Source: Acidimicrobiaceae bacterium
Lineage (GTDB): Bacteria > Actinomycetota > Acidimicrobiia > Acidimicrobiales > Poriferisodalaceae
DNA: 64,000 nucleotides
Direction of reading: 5' to 3'
Assembly: GCA_002721305.1 (NCBI GenBank)
Contig: PBKA01000021.1
Coordinates: 1-64,000, forward strand
Part shown: in pieces, positions 26,625 through 35,142 of the stretch
Layout: every line of letters starts with the position of its first letter
Numbering within the stretch: position 1 is the stretch's first letter
The notes under the pieces: model-generated
What the model was told of the DNA's origin: nothing
What the model saw: only the letters and a program-made list of their open reading frames with translations
Databases searched by the model: none
Program-made: the position numbers and the translations under genes

Positions 26625-27284
26625 CTACAGGGATTCGGCTAGATCAACGAGGTCTCCCAGCTGATCTATCGTGTGATCGGCGAGTTGCAGCGCAGCAGGG
26701 TGGTCCCCGATAGCTACGGTGACCGCGCCCGCTGCCCTACCCGCCAAGATGTCGTGAACTGAATCTCCGACCATCAAATACACACCGTCAAGCGCGTCAC
26801 ATGCTTCGGCCGCGGCTAAGACCATGCCCGGTCCGGGCTTGGCGCCGTAGCCAGAATCGAACCCCATTATCGAAGTAAATAGCTGACCCCACGCCAACGC
26901 CTCGATGTGTTCAGTTGCCAGCAGTTCGGAATCATTCGTGGCAACAGCTAGCTTCCAACCTCGTTCAGCCAGTGATTCCAGCGCTGACCCAGCACCCCGG
27001 CTCGCTACAACAGTCCGTCGAGACGCCTCATTGAGTGTTTGCTTAAATGCAGCGACATCAATCAAATCGGCAACGAGGTCATCGGTGGTGTCGCTGGTTT
27101 CGCTAACAAATGCAGAGTGAGGCAAGACGCAGCGACAAGTCAAGTCGTAGCCGAAAACCTCAGCTGCGCGAATCTTTGCGTTTTGGTCCGCTATCTGGTC
27201 GAAAGCCGCACCGACCGCTTCATTCCACGTTGCGTCAAAGTCAAGCAGAGTACCGTCCTTGTCGAAGATGACGGCCTTACCCAT
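26625..27284 (-). CDS. HAD-family phosphatase, phosphoglycolate phosphatase-like
   Basis: 219 residues from ATG 27284. Motif I is FDKDGT (Asp8 and Asp10), motif II is AVATND, motif III is the AKPGP Lys, and motif IV is VGDSVHDI. The helical cap domain is of the type found in phosphoglycolate phosphatase and beta-phosphoglucomutase. The start overlaps the stop of the GST-like gene by eight bases, indicating cotranscription. A role in clearing phosphoglycolate is possible but not proven. Confidence 0.85.
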   Translation of the reverse strand: MGKAVIFDKDGTLLDFDATWNEAVGAAFDQIADQNAKIRAAEVFGYDLTCRCVLPHSAFVSETSDTTDDLVADLIDVAAFKQTLNEASRRTVVASRGAGSALESLAERGWKLAVATNDSELLATEHIEALAWGQLFTSIMGFDSGYGAKPGPGMVLAAAEACDALDGVYLMVGDSVHDILAGRAAGAVTVAIGDHPAALQLADHTIDQLGDLVDLAESL

Positions 27285-28410
27285 GAGGGTCAGCAAGAAG
27301 TAGTTCGCAGCCAGTCCCGTCGAGTAGCTGTTCCACCGCTTTCCGGTCTCCTTCGTGGAGTTGCCCGAAAGCCTCCCGAATCCAGTTGAGACATTTCAGT
27401 TGGTACGGAAACGGTGTTTGTCTGTATTCATTTCCTTCAATTGAACAAATCAGTTCTGATTCCTGGGCTGTCAGCGCTCGTTCGTTCGCAATCAGAAACG
27501 GCGCGTAGGTCCGGCCAATTTCGCAGAGCAAGGCAGACAGCGTTGACGGGAGACCGTCACGGGTGAACCAATCTTTAGTCTCGTCAACCTCGAACGAACT
27601 CAAATCATCGATTTGGTAAGCCCAGATCATGCTTCTGGGACTGCATTTAGCCGCTATGAGCGACGAGTCAGGTTCCCAAAAAAATAGCTGGCTGAACTGA
27701 CCAAACAAGCCGAAGTCTCCGCGGGCCGGGCGGCCACCCAACAAGAACTGGTGCTGGCTCAAATGGTCTTCTAGCAGTGTCAACAAACGAACGAAGCTGC
27801 CTTCGATCACATCACGATTGAGGTCAGTGGAACCGACCAATGCCGTGCGTCCCATCTGCCGGTCAGTTATGAATTCATTGATTGCGCGATGCTGTTCCGC
27901 GTCCATTTGATTGTCCGACATTAATGGCAGCATGTTGCCTGCCTTCGCAATAGCTTCACCGTAAAGGTGGTGCCATCGATAGTGATACATCACCTTGGTC
28001 AACCATTCGTCGCCGTAATCTTCGACAAGATGATCCAAAAATCGAACCACTGGATCTGTCGGCAACAAACTCCGCTCGGAATAGTCAGTTTCGAGACGCA
28101 TGATCTGGGGGGACGAATCCACCATAGATTCCGAATATCCGTTCTCGCCATCATGGAAAACCAACACCGGGATAATTGGCACCGGCGCTTCAGGAAACCC
28201 TTGATCTTCGGACGAGTTCCGCACTACCCACCTATGGGGGATGCGGCGGTATCGCAGTACCGCTCGCATTTTGATGGAATACGGGGAACCGTATGCTCCT
28301 ACAAGCGTCATATGGGGTGAATCCACGGGCTTCCTCCATCCACCAAACCCTTTACGGGTAGGAACCTGAGCAGCGGTTCTGTTAAGCAGCTTCATCATTG
28401 CACGGAACAC
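27277..28410 (-). CDS. Glutathione S-transferase-like protein
   Basis: About 377 residues. The N-terminal thioredoxin-like part begins VGAYGSPYSIKMRAVLRY and includes the ESMVDSSPQIM stretch, in the position where GSTs have their Glu/Gln-Ser-Ala motif. The rest is a long helical domain with LLGGRPARGDFGLFGQF, a classic GST C-terminal motif. It is longer than canonical GSTs (about 210 residues). In a mycothiol-using actinobacterium the thiol partner is unclear. The start is uncertain: GTG 28410 has GGAGGT four bases upstream, while ATG 28398 and TTG 28428 are alternatives. It is divergent from the MDMPI-like gene. Confidence 0.72.
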   Translation of the reverse strand: MFRAMMKLLNRTAAQVPTRKGFGGWRKPVDSPHMTLVGAYGSPYSIKMRAVLRYRRIPHRWVVRNSSEDQGFPEAPVPIIPVLVFHDGENGYSESMVDSSPQIMRLETDYSERSLLPTDPVVRFLDHLVEDYGDEWLTKVMYHYRWHHLYGEAIAKAGNMLPLMSDNQMDAEQHRAINEFITDRQMGRTALVGSTDLNRDVIEGSFVRLLTLLEDHLSQHQFLLGGRPARGDFGLFGQFSQLFFWEPDSSLIAAKCSPRSMIWAYQIDDLSSFEVDETKDWFTRDGLPSTLSALLCEIGRTYAPFLIANERALTAQESELICSIEGNEYRQTPFPYQLKCLNWIREAFGQLHEGDRKAVEQLLDGTGCELLLADPHG

Positions 28411-28447
28411 CCGACCTCCGGATACCAATTGAAGCTACGTTTGAGAG

Positions 28448-29236
28448 ATGAGCGAACGAGATCTAATTGTCGACAATCTTGATGCGTGTTGGAGCAGCGT
28501 CGTTGAGTTCTTAGGCGGGATTGACGCTTCACAATGGCAGCATCAATCACTATGTCCTGAGTGGACGATTAAGGGTGTCGCTGCCCATTTGGTGTCCGTG
28601 GAACAGGTCTTGTCTAATTGGATGCCGAGCGGCCCCGACAGCCCTCCACCCTTCGAAAAAGTCGCAGAGTACTTTTCGGCGGCAATGGAGATGCCGGAAG
28701 AAGACTTGGTAGCGCACATGCAGGCGACCTTTGACGTAAGACGTGAGAACCTTTCGAACACCAGTGACGAGGATTTTGAACGGCCAAGTATCACCCCGGT
28801 CGGTCCCGCCACTTATGGAAGGTTTATGGCAGTTCGCGAGTTTGATTTTTGGATGCATGAACGTGACTGCCGCACACCACTTGACGCACACACCAATAAC
28901 GGAGGGCCACCCGCCGAAATGGCGTTGAACGAAGTTCATCTCTCAATCGGGTACATAGCTGGAAAGAAGATCGGTCTGACTCAAGGTCAATCGATTCACT
29001 TTGACATAAAGGGTTCAGTGGAACGCGACATTTACGTCGGGGTAGATGACCGGGCGACGGAGGTCGAATTCATTGATGAGCCCACGGTCATTCTGCATTG
29101 CGACTCGATGGCATTTATGAATCAAGCCTGCGGCCGAATCGATCCAGAGGTGCCAATCGCAGAGGGCACAATTACTTGGTCTGGTGACAACGATTTAGGT
29201 GCTCATGCAGCACGGAATCTTCGATTTACGATGTAA
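28448..29236 (+). CDS. Maleylpyruvate isomerase family (DinB/MDMPI-fold), probably mycothiol-dependent enzyme
   Basis: 262 residues. The N-terminal four-helix DinB-like domain shows SLCPEWTIKGVAAHL (His47 as a likely metal ligand) and EFDFWMHERDCR (second His region). The C-terminal domain is of the MDMPI C/SCP2-like type. Members use a divalent metal and mycothiol to isomerise or conjugate small electrophiles; many serve in detoxification. The mycothiol conjugate amidase gene (mca) is also in the window, consistent with mycothiol use. It is divergent from the GST-like gene, only about 40 bases away. Confidence 0.8.
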   Translation: MSERDLIVDNLDACWSSVVEFLGGIDASQWQHQSLCPEWTIKGVAAHLVSVEQVLSNWMPSGPDSPPPFEKVAEYFSAAMEMPEEDLVAHMQATFDVRRENLSNTSDEDFERPSITPVGPATYGRFMAVREFDFWMHERDCRTPLDAHTNNGGPPAEMALNEVHLSIGYIAGKKIGLTQGQSIHFDIKGSVERDIYVGVDDRATEVEFIDEPTVILHCDSMAFMNQACGRIDPEVPIAEGTITWSGDNDLGAHAARNLRFTM

Positions 29237-29249
29237 ACAGTGAGCGTCT

Positions 29250-30122
29250 TCAGTCAGTAAAACTGGAGATCAGCGTGGGGTTCTCTAGGTTCGCTAGTTC
29301 TTGGTTGCGATGATTGACCTCGGCGAGTAGTTCTGGGTGACTCAAGACCCAGAATCTGTTGTCGTACATGGCGCCAATCACTTTGGCTGCAACCTCTCCA
29401 GGGTCCATACCGTTTTCTAATGCTGCGGCAATCGCGGCATTTCGCGACCGTGCCTCTTCTGGTGCCTTTGCCGAAGCGCTCCCCGCATCGTTGCTCTGCC
29501 GTCGCAAATGCTCTGGCCGATTCCTTTGGGCAGTCGCAATATTCGTACGCACCACGCCCGGGCAAAGGACCGACACACCCACATTTGCATCTTCATCGCG
29601 AGCCAGCTCGTGGTGCAAGGTTTCCATTATCGCCACAACACCAAACTTTGCAGCGTTGTAGGGAGCGAGACCAGGGACAGCCATCAACCCCGCTACCGAA
29701 GCTGTACTCATGACATGACTTTCTTCTGCCTCAATCAAATGGGGCAAGAAGTGATGCAAACCATGAATCACGCCCCACAACGAAACGTCGATAACCCACT
29801 TCCAGTCGACCAACTGTTGATTCTTGACGAGCCCACCACCACCTACGCCCGCATTGTTACAGAGAATGTTGACACCTCCGAATGCCTCAAGTGTTGCGGC
29901 ACACAAGTCGCCAACAGAATTTTCGTCGGTCACGTCAGTTTTGACTGCAAGAACTGTTGCATCCAGGGCCTCGATTTCCTTTCTCGTTTCGGTAAGCGCC
30001 TCGTCTTCGACGTCTGCAAGAACAACCTTCGCTCCCTCAGCGGCAAAGGCGAGCGACAAAGCTTTTCCGATGCCTGATGCCGCACCCGTGACGACAGCTA
30101 CGCGCCCCTTCATAGTCTCCAT
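29250..30122 (-). CDS. SDR-family oxidoreductase
   Basis: 290-residue classical short-chain dehydrogenase. The motifs TGAASGIG (12-19), NNAG, a Ser in STASVAG and YNAAK (Tyr-x-x-x-Lys) are all present, so it should be active. Asp in ADVED after the second strand suggests preference for NAD(H). The C-terminal region has an extra segment rich in charged residues (QRNRPEHLRRQSND). The start may be at ATG 30122 or nine bases inside. It lies downstream of the nitronate monooxygenase-like gene on the same strand. The substrate is unknown. Confidence 0.87.
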   Translation of the reverse strand: METMKGRVAVVTGAASGIGKALSLAFAAEGAKVVLADVEDEALTETRKEIEALDATVLAVKTDVTDENSVGDLCAATLEAFGGVNILCNNAGVGGGGLVKNQQLVDWKWVIDVSLWGVIHGLHHFLPHLIEAEESHVMSTASVAGLMAVPGLAPYNAAKFGVVAIMETLHHELARDEDANVGVSVLCPGVVRTNIATAQRNRPEHLRRQSNDAGSASAKAPEEARSRNAAIAAALENGMDPGEVAAKVIGAMYDNRFWVLSHPELLAEVNHRNQELANLENPTLISSFTD

Positions 30123-30175
30123 GACTTCCTCGTTCCTCTAATCCTCAGAAAACTTGAGCAGTGTCTGTCATTAGT

Positions 30176-31321
30176 TCAGTTGTTTAATTCGTCGAAGCGT
30201 TCAATAACGTCGAGGTATTCGGTGATCATGTCTTCAACCACCCGAGTTGCCGAAATCGATTCGTTCATGGAGCCGACAATCTGGCCCACAAAATAGTTCG
30301 ACAATTCGACCGCGCCCTTGTTTTCCGGATTCATTGCTGCCCTGTCAACTTGACGGCTGGCATGAGCAATCAGCATCGGTTGCAGAGGCATCGGTAACGT
30401 GCCAGGCGAAGACTCTCCTTCCCATTCGTCAGTCCAGGCCGAACGCAATTGACGAGCGGGCTTTCCGGTTCGAGAGCGGGATCTCAGGGTGTCTGAAGAC
30501 GTTGCAGCAAGGAATTTTTCTTTAACTACCGGGTGGGTCTCGGCTTCCAGCGTGGTCAGCCAAACTGACCCGCACCAAACCCCTTGTGCGCCTAGCGCTA
30601 TCGATGCAGCTACTTGCCTCCCACTGCCTATGCCCCCGGCCGCTAAGACGGGAGTTGGAGCTACAGCATCAACAATTTCAGGGACAAGCACCATTGTCCC
30701 GATATCGCCGGTGTGCCCACCAGCCTCGTGGCCTTGAGCAATGATTATGTCGACGCCCGAAGCTACGTGGCGCACGGCGTGAGCTTTCTTGCCCGCCAGC
30801 GCACCGACTAGCACCCCGTTTGCGTGGGCCCGTTCAATCATGTCGGGAGGAGGTGGTCCGAGGGCATTCACGATCAATTTGATCGGGTGCGAAAATGCGA
30901 CGTCCATTAGAGGTACCGCCTGCGCGTATGTCATCGGCGGTTCTGACTCAACAGGTACAGCCCTGGGGCTTTCCTTAGAGTCCTCCTTTGGCAGCGGAGG
31001 AACGGCGTAACGTTCCATCATGTCTTCGACAAAATCACGGTGCCCTTGCGGGATCATGTCACTCAGGTCACTCAACGACTTCCCGCCTTCTGCGGATCCT
31101 TCATACTTAGCGGGAACGATGATGTCGACACCAAACGGCTTATCGCCAACTTCATCTCGTATCCATTGCAAATCGATATCTAGCTGTTCTGGGGTGTGGC
31201 CGGCCGCCCCTAGTACGCCAAAGCCTCCAGCTTTGGTCACAGCAGCAACCACATCTCGACAGTGAGTAAACGCGAGGATGGGAACATCCACGCCAAGCAT
31301 TTCGCAGACAGGTGTCTTCAT
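30176..31321 (-). CDS. Nitronate monooxygenase/2-nitropropane dioxygenase-like flavoprotein
   Basis: About 381 residues from ATG 31321. This is an FMN TIM-barrel protein: ILAFTHCRDVVAAVTKAGGFGVLGA at the N-terminus, IIIAQGHEAGGHTGDIGT with the conserved His, and AAGGIGSGRQVAASIALGAQGVWCGSVW, the phosphate-binding segment. The family includes nitronate monooxygenase and enoyl-ACP reductase II (FabK). The inserted Pro/Glu-rich stretch around residues 115-135 is unusual in length. It shares a strand with the SDR gene about 50 bases downstream. Confidence 0.82.
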   Translation of the reverse strand: MKTPVCEMLGVDVPILAFTHCRDVVAAVTKAGGFGVLGAAGHTPEQLDIDLQWIRDEVGDKPFGVDIIVPAKYEGSAEGGKSLSDLSDMIPQGHRDFVEDMMERYAVPPLPKEDSKESPRAVPVESEPPMTYAQAVPLMDVAFSHPIKLIVNALGPPPPDMIERAHANGVLVGALAGKKAHAVRHVASGVDIIIAQGHEAGGHTGDIGTMVLVPEIVDAVAPTPVLAAGGIGSGRQVAASIALGAQGVWCGSVWLTTLEAETHPVVKEKFLAATSSDTLRSRSRTGKPARQLRSAWTDEWEGESSPGTLPMPLQPMLIAHASRQVDRAAMNPENKGAVELSNYFVGQIVGSMNESISATRVVEDMITEYLDVIERFDELNN

Positions 31322-31487
31322 GAACTCGAAACTAGGCCGAAGATGACCTTCTCGGCTACTCAAAACCACAGAACAGTAGCTACGTGACCACCGATAGAGG
31401 ATTCCATCAGGCTAAATTCCTTCAAAATTTTGGGGATAAATGCCAACTGGTGTCGGTATCTAGGCTCTGCGCTGCAAAACTGTCATT

Positions 31488-32384
31488 ATGAGTCTCACAG
31501 CCGTTGGTCACAGTTACTTCGACGTCGATAGCGGTACCCAACTAGATGCTTGGTATCCAGATGCCGCTATCGATCCCAACAGATCATGTCTTGCCGAACA
31601 GCTCGGGCTCATTGAAGGTCGACCAATTGAAACAACTATCGATGATCTTGAGGCGCCCGCCGTGGATCTCGCCGACGCATACCTGAGACTTCACATGCTG
31701 AGTCGAAGAGAAATCCGACCACACGAGGCCAACCTCGAAGGAGTGTTCGGACTTTTGACCAACTGTGCGTGGACTAGCGCGGGCCCGGTACTGCCCGATC
31801 GTGTGGACGAACTCCAAATCAGTGCTGCTGCAGCGGGCAGTGGTGTTTCCGTGACGTCAGTGGACAAGTTTCCGAGAATGACCGACTACGTAATTCCCAC
31901 TGGTGTTCGCATCGCTGATGCTGACCGGGTCAGATTGGGAGCACATCTCGCTGAGGGAACCACAGTGATGCATGAAGGCTTCTGCAATTTCAATGCCGGC
32001 ACTCTAGGTCCTTCGATGATCGAGGGAAGAATCAGTGCCGGAGTCGTAGTTGGCGCCAACAGCGACGTCGGCGGAGGCGCTTCAATAATGGGCACCCTCT
32101 CTGGTGGAGGCAAAGAAACCATCACAATCGGAGAAAACTGCCTACTCGGAGCCAATTCAGGGATCGGCATATCACTTGGTGACAACTGCACTGTCGAGGC
32201 AGGTTGTTACGTAACCGCGGGAAGCCAAGTGACTCTTCCCGACGGTTCCGTCGTGAAGGGCAAAGAGCTATCGGGCAGATCTGGAATGCTCCTCATCCGA
32301 AACAGCACCTCAGGTGCCATAGAAATGCGAGTGCTCGATCCCGACAAATGGGAAGGCATAAACCAAGCGCTGCACGACAACTAG
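31488..32384 (+). CDS. dapD: 2,3,4,5-tetrahydropyridine-2,6-dicarboxylate N-succinyltransferase (actinobacterial DapD)
   Basis: 298 residues. Much of the protein is a left-handed beta-helix made of hexapeptide repeats (from about VRIADADRVRLGAHLAEGTTVMH to the SLGDNCTVEAGCYVTAG region), and the segment HEGFCNFNAGTLGPSMIEGRIS is the family signature. The overall sequence fits the Actinobacteria-specific DapD branch. It transfers succinyl from succinyl-CoA to tetrahydrodipicolinate in lysine/diaminopimelate synthesis, and so serves the cell wall. The upstream 160-base spacer probably holds its promoter, but no convincing -10/-35 pair was found. Confidence 0.95.
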   Translation: MSLTAVGHSYFDVDSGTQLDAWYPDAAIDPNRSCLAEQLGLIEGRPIETTIDDLEAPAVDLADAYLRLHMLSRREIRPHEANLEGVFGLLTNCAWTSAGPVLPDRVDELQISAAAAGSGVSVTSVDKFPRMTDYVIPTGVRIADADRVRLGAHLAEGTTVMHEGFCNFNAGTLGPSMIEGRISAGVVVGANSDVGGGASIMGTLSGGGKETITIGENCLLGANSGIGISLGDNCTVEAGCYVTAGSQVTLPDGSVVKGKELSGRSGMLLIRNSTSGAIEMRVLDPDKWEGINQALHDN

Positions 32385-32447
32385 TCGCCGACACGCAGCC
32401 AATCGACGCAACTAGCATTCACTTATCCATTTGAGGGGGCGGCAGTA

Positions 32448-33629
32448 ATGACCTATGTGACAGATCGGGTGATCCATGACGCCGACGCCCACACAATGGA
32501 GCCTCCTGAGTGGCTTGACGAGTTCGCGTCCAAAGAGGTTCGGGACTACGCCCGAACAAAGTTCTTTGCTAATGAGGGAAGCCCCATTTTCAACGAAATA
32601 GACCAATGCAGGGTTCTTCAATCTGACCCAGAGTTTCGGGCGTCAGCTGAGAAAGAAATAATGCTGCGCAAAAATTACCGAGCACACGGAGCTTGGGATT
32701 CGCTAGATCGTAGCGAGGCGCTAAACCATATGGGCTTTTCAAGCCAGTTGATCTTCCCAACAATGCCCAACACGCTGCTGGAAGTCATGGAACATGAAGC
32801 ACCACCCAAGCTCACCTACGACACTGCTTCAGCCGCCAATCGCGCACAAATTGCTTTTTGCAGCAATGATCCACGTCTACTGCCAGTCGCTTATATCCCG
32901 CTTCAGGATTTGGTCCTTGCGGCACCATGCGCTACCGAAGCAATCGAGGCGGGCGCGTCGGCGCTACTCATCCCAAACCGGATGCCTAAAGAACATGCCC
33001 ACAGCCACATCGCATTTGACGCGATTTGGGCTCAGGCTCAAGAGGCGGGCATACCAATCGTCATGCACGTTGCAACACCGGAATTGGTCATGCCGCCTCA
33101 ACATAGAAACAACGGTCTACCTCCCGAACCAGACTTCCACGGAGGAGGAGAAAATTTTAGATCAGTGTCATATATGGCCATCTCTTCTGCTCCGGTTCAA
33201 GCTCTTACGACGCTAATTTTCGATGGCGTTTTCGAGAGATTCCCGGATCTCAAAATGGGGGTTATTGAGCTTGGGGCTGCATGGCTACCATCGTTTATGC
33301 GGCAGCTCGAAGCTGCTTTCGACGCGTTTGAACGACATGAGCAACGTCTCAAGGTCCTGCAACAGCGACCTTCGGAGTACGTCAAACGCCAAATACGAGT
33401 GACTCCATTTCCCACCGAACCGACCCGATGGATAATCGAAAACACCTCAGACGAAGTTTGTATGTTCAGTTCTGACTTTCCACATGTCGAAGGAGGTCGC
33501 AACCCTCTCCGACGTTTTGACAATGAAGTTGCCGCTTTGTCTAGCGAAGTGCAGAACCAATTTTTTCGAACGAACTTCGAAGATCTTATGGGCGCTGGTA
33601 TGCCCAATCTGCGAAACCAATCGAGTTGA
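32448..33629 (+). CDS. Amidohydrolase family protein (ACMSD/amidohydrolase_2 type)
   Basis: 393-residue TIM-barrel metal-dependent hydrolase. The N-terminal DADAH (11-15) is the usual metal-binding start of this group. Later His residues occur in VMHVATPE, and the terminal Asp is in MFSSDFPHVEGGRNPL. Members are decarboxylases or hydrolases of aromatic and other ring compounds. The start ATG 32448 has GAGGGGG upstream. The following small gene begins two bases after its stop, so they are cotranscribed, and the acyl-CoA dehydrogenase operon follows. Confidence 0.85.
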   Translation: MTYVTDRVIHDADAHTMEPPEWLDEFASKEVRDYARTKFFANEGSPIFNEIDQCRVLQSDPEFRASAEKEIMLRKNYRAHGAWDSLDRSEALNHMGFSSQLIFPTMPNTLLEVMEHEAPPKLTYDTASAANRAQIAFCSNDPRLLPVAYIPLQDLVLAAPCATEAIEAGASALLIPNRMPKEHAHSHIAFDAIWAQAQEAGIPIVMHVATPELVMPPQHRNNGLPPEPDFHGGGENFRSVSYMAISSAPVQALTTLIFDGVFERFPDLKMGVIELGAAWLPSFMRQLEAAFDAFERHEQRLKVLQQRPSEYVKRQIRVTPFPTEPTRWIIENTSDEVCMFSSDFPHVEGGRNPLRRFDNEVAALSSEVQNQFFRTNFEDLMGAGMPNLRNQSS

Positions 33630-33630
33630 T

Positions 33631-33966
33631 ATGGGAATAAGACTCGACAAGTCCTGGGAAAACCTTGATCCTGAGACCATCGCCTCCCTCCCAGCACAAC
33701 TAGGCGTTTATCACGTCGCTGACGAAAATGGCACCGTCTTGTCCGTCGGTTATGCAGGCGCGAGGCACCTATTTGGCATTCGCACCGCACTCGAAGAGGA
33801 ACTCCGCTTGCACGGTGACCGAGCGTCCAAATTTCGTTACGAATTTACTTCGAATTACCAAAGTCGATGGGACGAGCTTCTAATGCTTCATGTGTACGAC
33901 CACGGCCAGCTTCCGGATCACCAACGTGCCGAGGAAAACAGAGTTGGCCGATTGTCCCCTAACTGA
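33631..33966 (+). CDS. Small GIY-YIG-like protein
   Basis: 111 residues from ATG 33631, directly after the amidohydrolase stop. The stretch LGVYHVADENGTVLSVGYAG has the GxY...VGY spacing of GIY-YIG nuclease N-termini, followed by FGIRTALEEEL, but the rest is short and no clear catalytic Arg/Glu set can be assigned. It might be a degenerate GIY-YIG domain or a chance resemblance. It sits between the amidohydrolase and acyl-CoA dehydrogenase genes, with nine bases to the latter. Function unknown. Confidence 0.6.
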   Translation: MGIRLDKSWENLDPETIASLPAQLGVYHVADENGTVLSVGYAGARHLFGIRTALEEELRLHGDRASKFRYEFTSNYQSRWDELLMLHVYDHGQLPDHQRAEENRVGRLSPN

Positions 33967-33975
33967 GAGATCAAT

Positions 33976-35142
33976 ATGGATTTCAGCCTTACCGAAGAGC
34001 AACAACTAATCGTCGAAACCACCCGTCGCTTTGTTCAAAGCGAGATCGTTCCTTTAGAGGATGATTTGGATCCTGACGCGGGGGCGCTGAAACCCGACGA
34101 CCACGATCGTCTCTTAGCGATGACCCAGGCCATGGGGTTTTACGGGCTGGACATACCCGAGGAATACGGTGGTCCAGGTTTGGACACCACAACCCGCGCC
34201 CTCATGGCGATCGAGATGTCCCAACATAGAGCCGGGTTGTATAACCCCTGCTACGGGGTATTCGGTGGTGCTGGCCTAGCTCAACTTTATGAGGCAACCG
34301 ACAGCCAAAAGGAGCGGTGGCTCTATCCGACCTTGCGCGGAGAGAAGAAAGGATGCTTTGCGCTCACCGAACCGGCAGGGGGCTCCGATCCAGCTCGCGC
34401 GATTCAAACCCGAGGTTTTAAAGACGGCGCTGAATGGGTCCTCAGCGGCTCAAAGCTCTACATCTCGGGAGCCGACAAAGCCGATTATGCCTTGGTCTTT
34501 GCCCGAACATCTGATGACCCAGGCCGAAATGGGGTGACAGCGTTCATCGTTGACACTGATACCCCTGGGTTCCACGTTCGACGTGTAGTCCACACATTGA
34601 GGGCAACCCATTACGCAACAGAACTCCACTTTGATGAAATGCGCGTCCCTGAAGAAAACATTCTGGGAGAAGTGAACGGCGGTTTTGCTATAGCTAACGA
34701 CCGACTCAGTCGGCAACGCATTCCTTACGCAGCAGGATGTGTAGGCCCCGCCATCAAGGCCCAAGAGATGGCCATCGACTGGGCCAAAAATCGAGAAACT
34801 TTCGGTTCTCCTCTGGCCGAAAAACAGGCGATCCAGTGGATGGTCGTCGATAACGAGATCGACATCCGACACGCCCGTTATTGCGTCTTGGAGGCTGCTC
34901 AGAAGGCCGACAGCGGAGAACGATTCCGCACCGAAGCCGCTATGGCAAAACTGGTCGCTACCGAGGCCAGCAGCAGAGTCATTGATCGATGTATCCAAAT
35001 CCACGGCGGGGTCGGAGTCACTAAGGACCTGCCACTTGAACGGTGGTACCGCGAATTAAGGATTAGACGCGTGGGAGAAGGTCCCAGTGAGGTCCAAAGA
35101 TTGATTATGGCTCGCGACATCCTTGGGGGAAGTTTTAAATGA
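33976..35142 (+). CDS. Acyl-CoA dehydrogenase
   Basis: 388 residues, the normal length. It has the N-terminal FSLTEEQQLIVETTRRFV helix, the FALTEPAGGSDPA flavin/substrate loop, the RQRIPYAAG and NRETFGSPLAEKQAIQ blocks, and IHGGVGVTKDLPLERWYRE. The catalytic Glu is in GEGPSEVQR (Glu368), at the usual C-terminal site. It oxidises an acyl-CoA to the 2-enoyl-CoA with FAD. It overlaps the following CaiB-type CoA-transferase gene by four bases (ATGA), which suggests that the transferase supplies its substrate. Confidence 0.93.
   Translation: MDFSLTEEQQLIVETTRRFVQSEIVPLEDDLDPDAGALKPDDHDRLLAMTQAMGFYGLDIPEEYGGPGLDTTTRALMAIEMSQHRAGLYNPCYGVFGGAGLAQLYEATDSQKERWLYPTLRGEKKGCFALTEPAGGSDPARAIQTRGFKDGAEWVLSGSKLYISGADKADYALVFARTSDDPGRNGVTAFIVDTDTPGFHVRRVVHTLRATHYATELHFDEMRVPEENILGEVNGGFAIANDRLSRQRIPYAAGCVGPAIKAQEMAIDWAKNRETFGSPLAEKQAIQWMVVDNEIDIRHARYCVLEAAQKADSGERFRTEAAMAKLVATEASSRVIDRCIQIHGGVGVTKDLPLERWYRELRIRRVGEGPSEVQRLIMARDILGGSFK

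Noticed and set aside
29508-30077. 189-codon plus-strand frame opposite the SDR gene
   Set aside because: It mirrors a well-supported SDR gene; its translation has the Cys/His-rich, low-complexity look of a shadow frame.
33197-33790. 197-codon minus-strand frame over the amidohydrolase end
   Set aside because: It overlaps two well-supported plus-strand genes and has an Arg/Ser/Cys-rich shadow composition.
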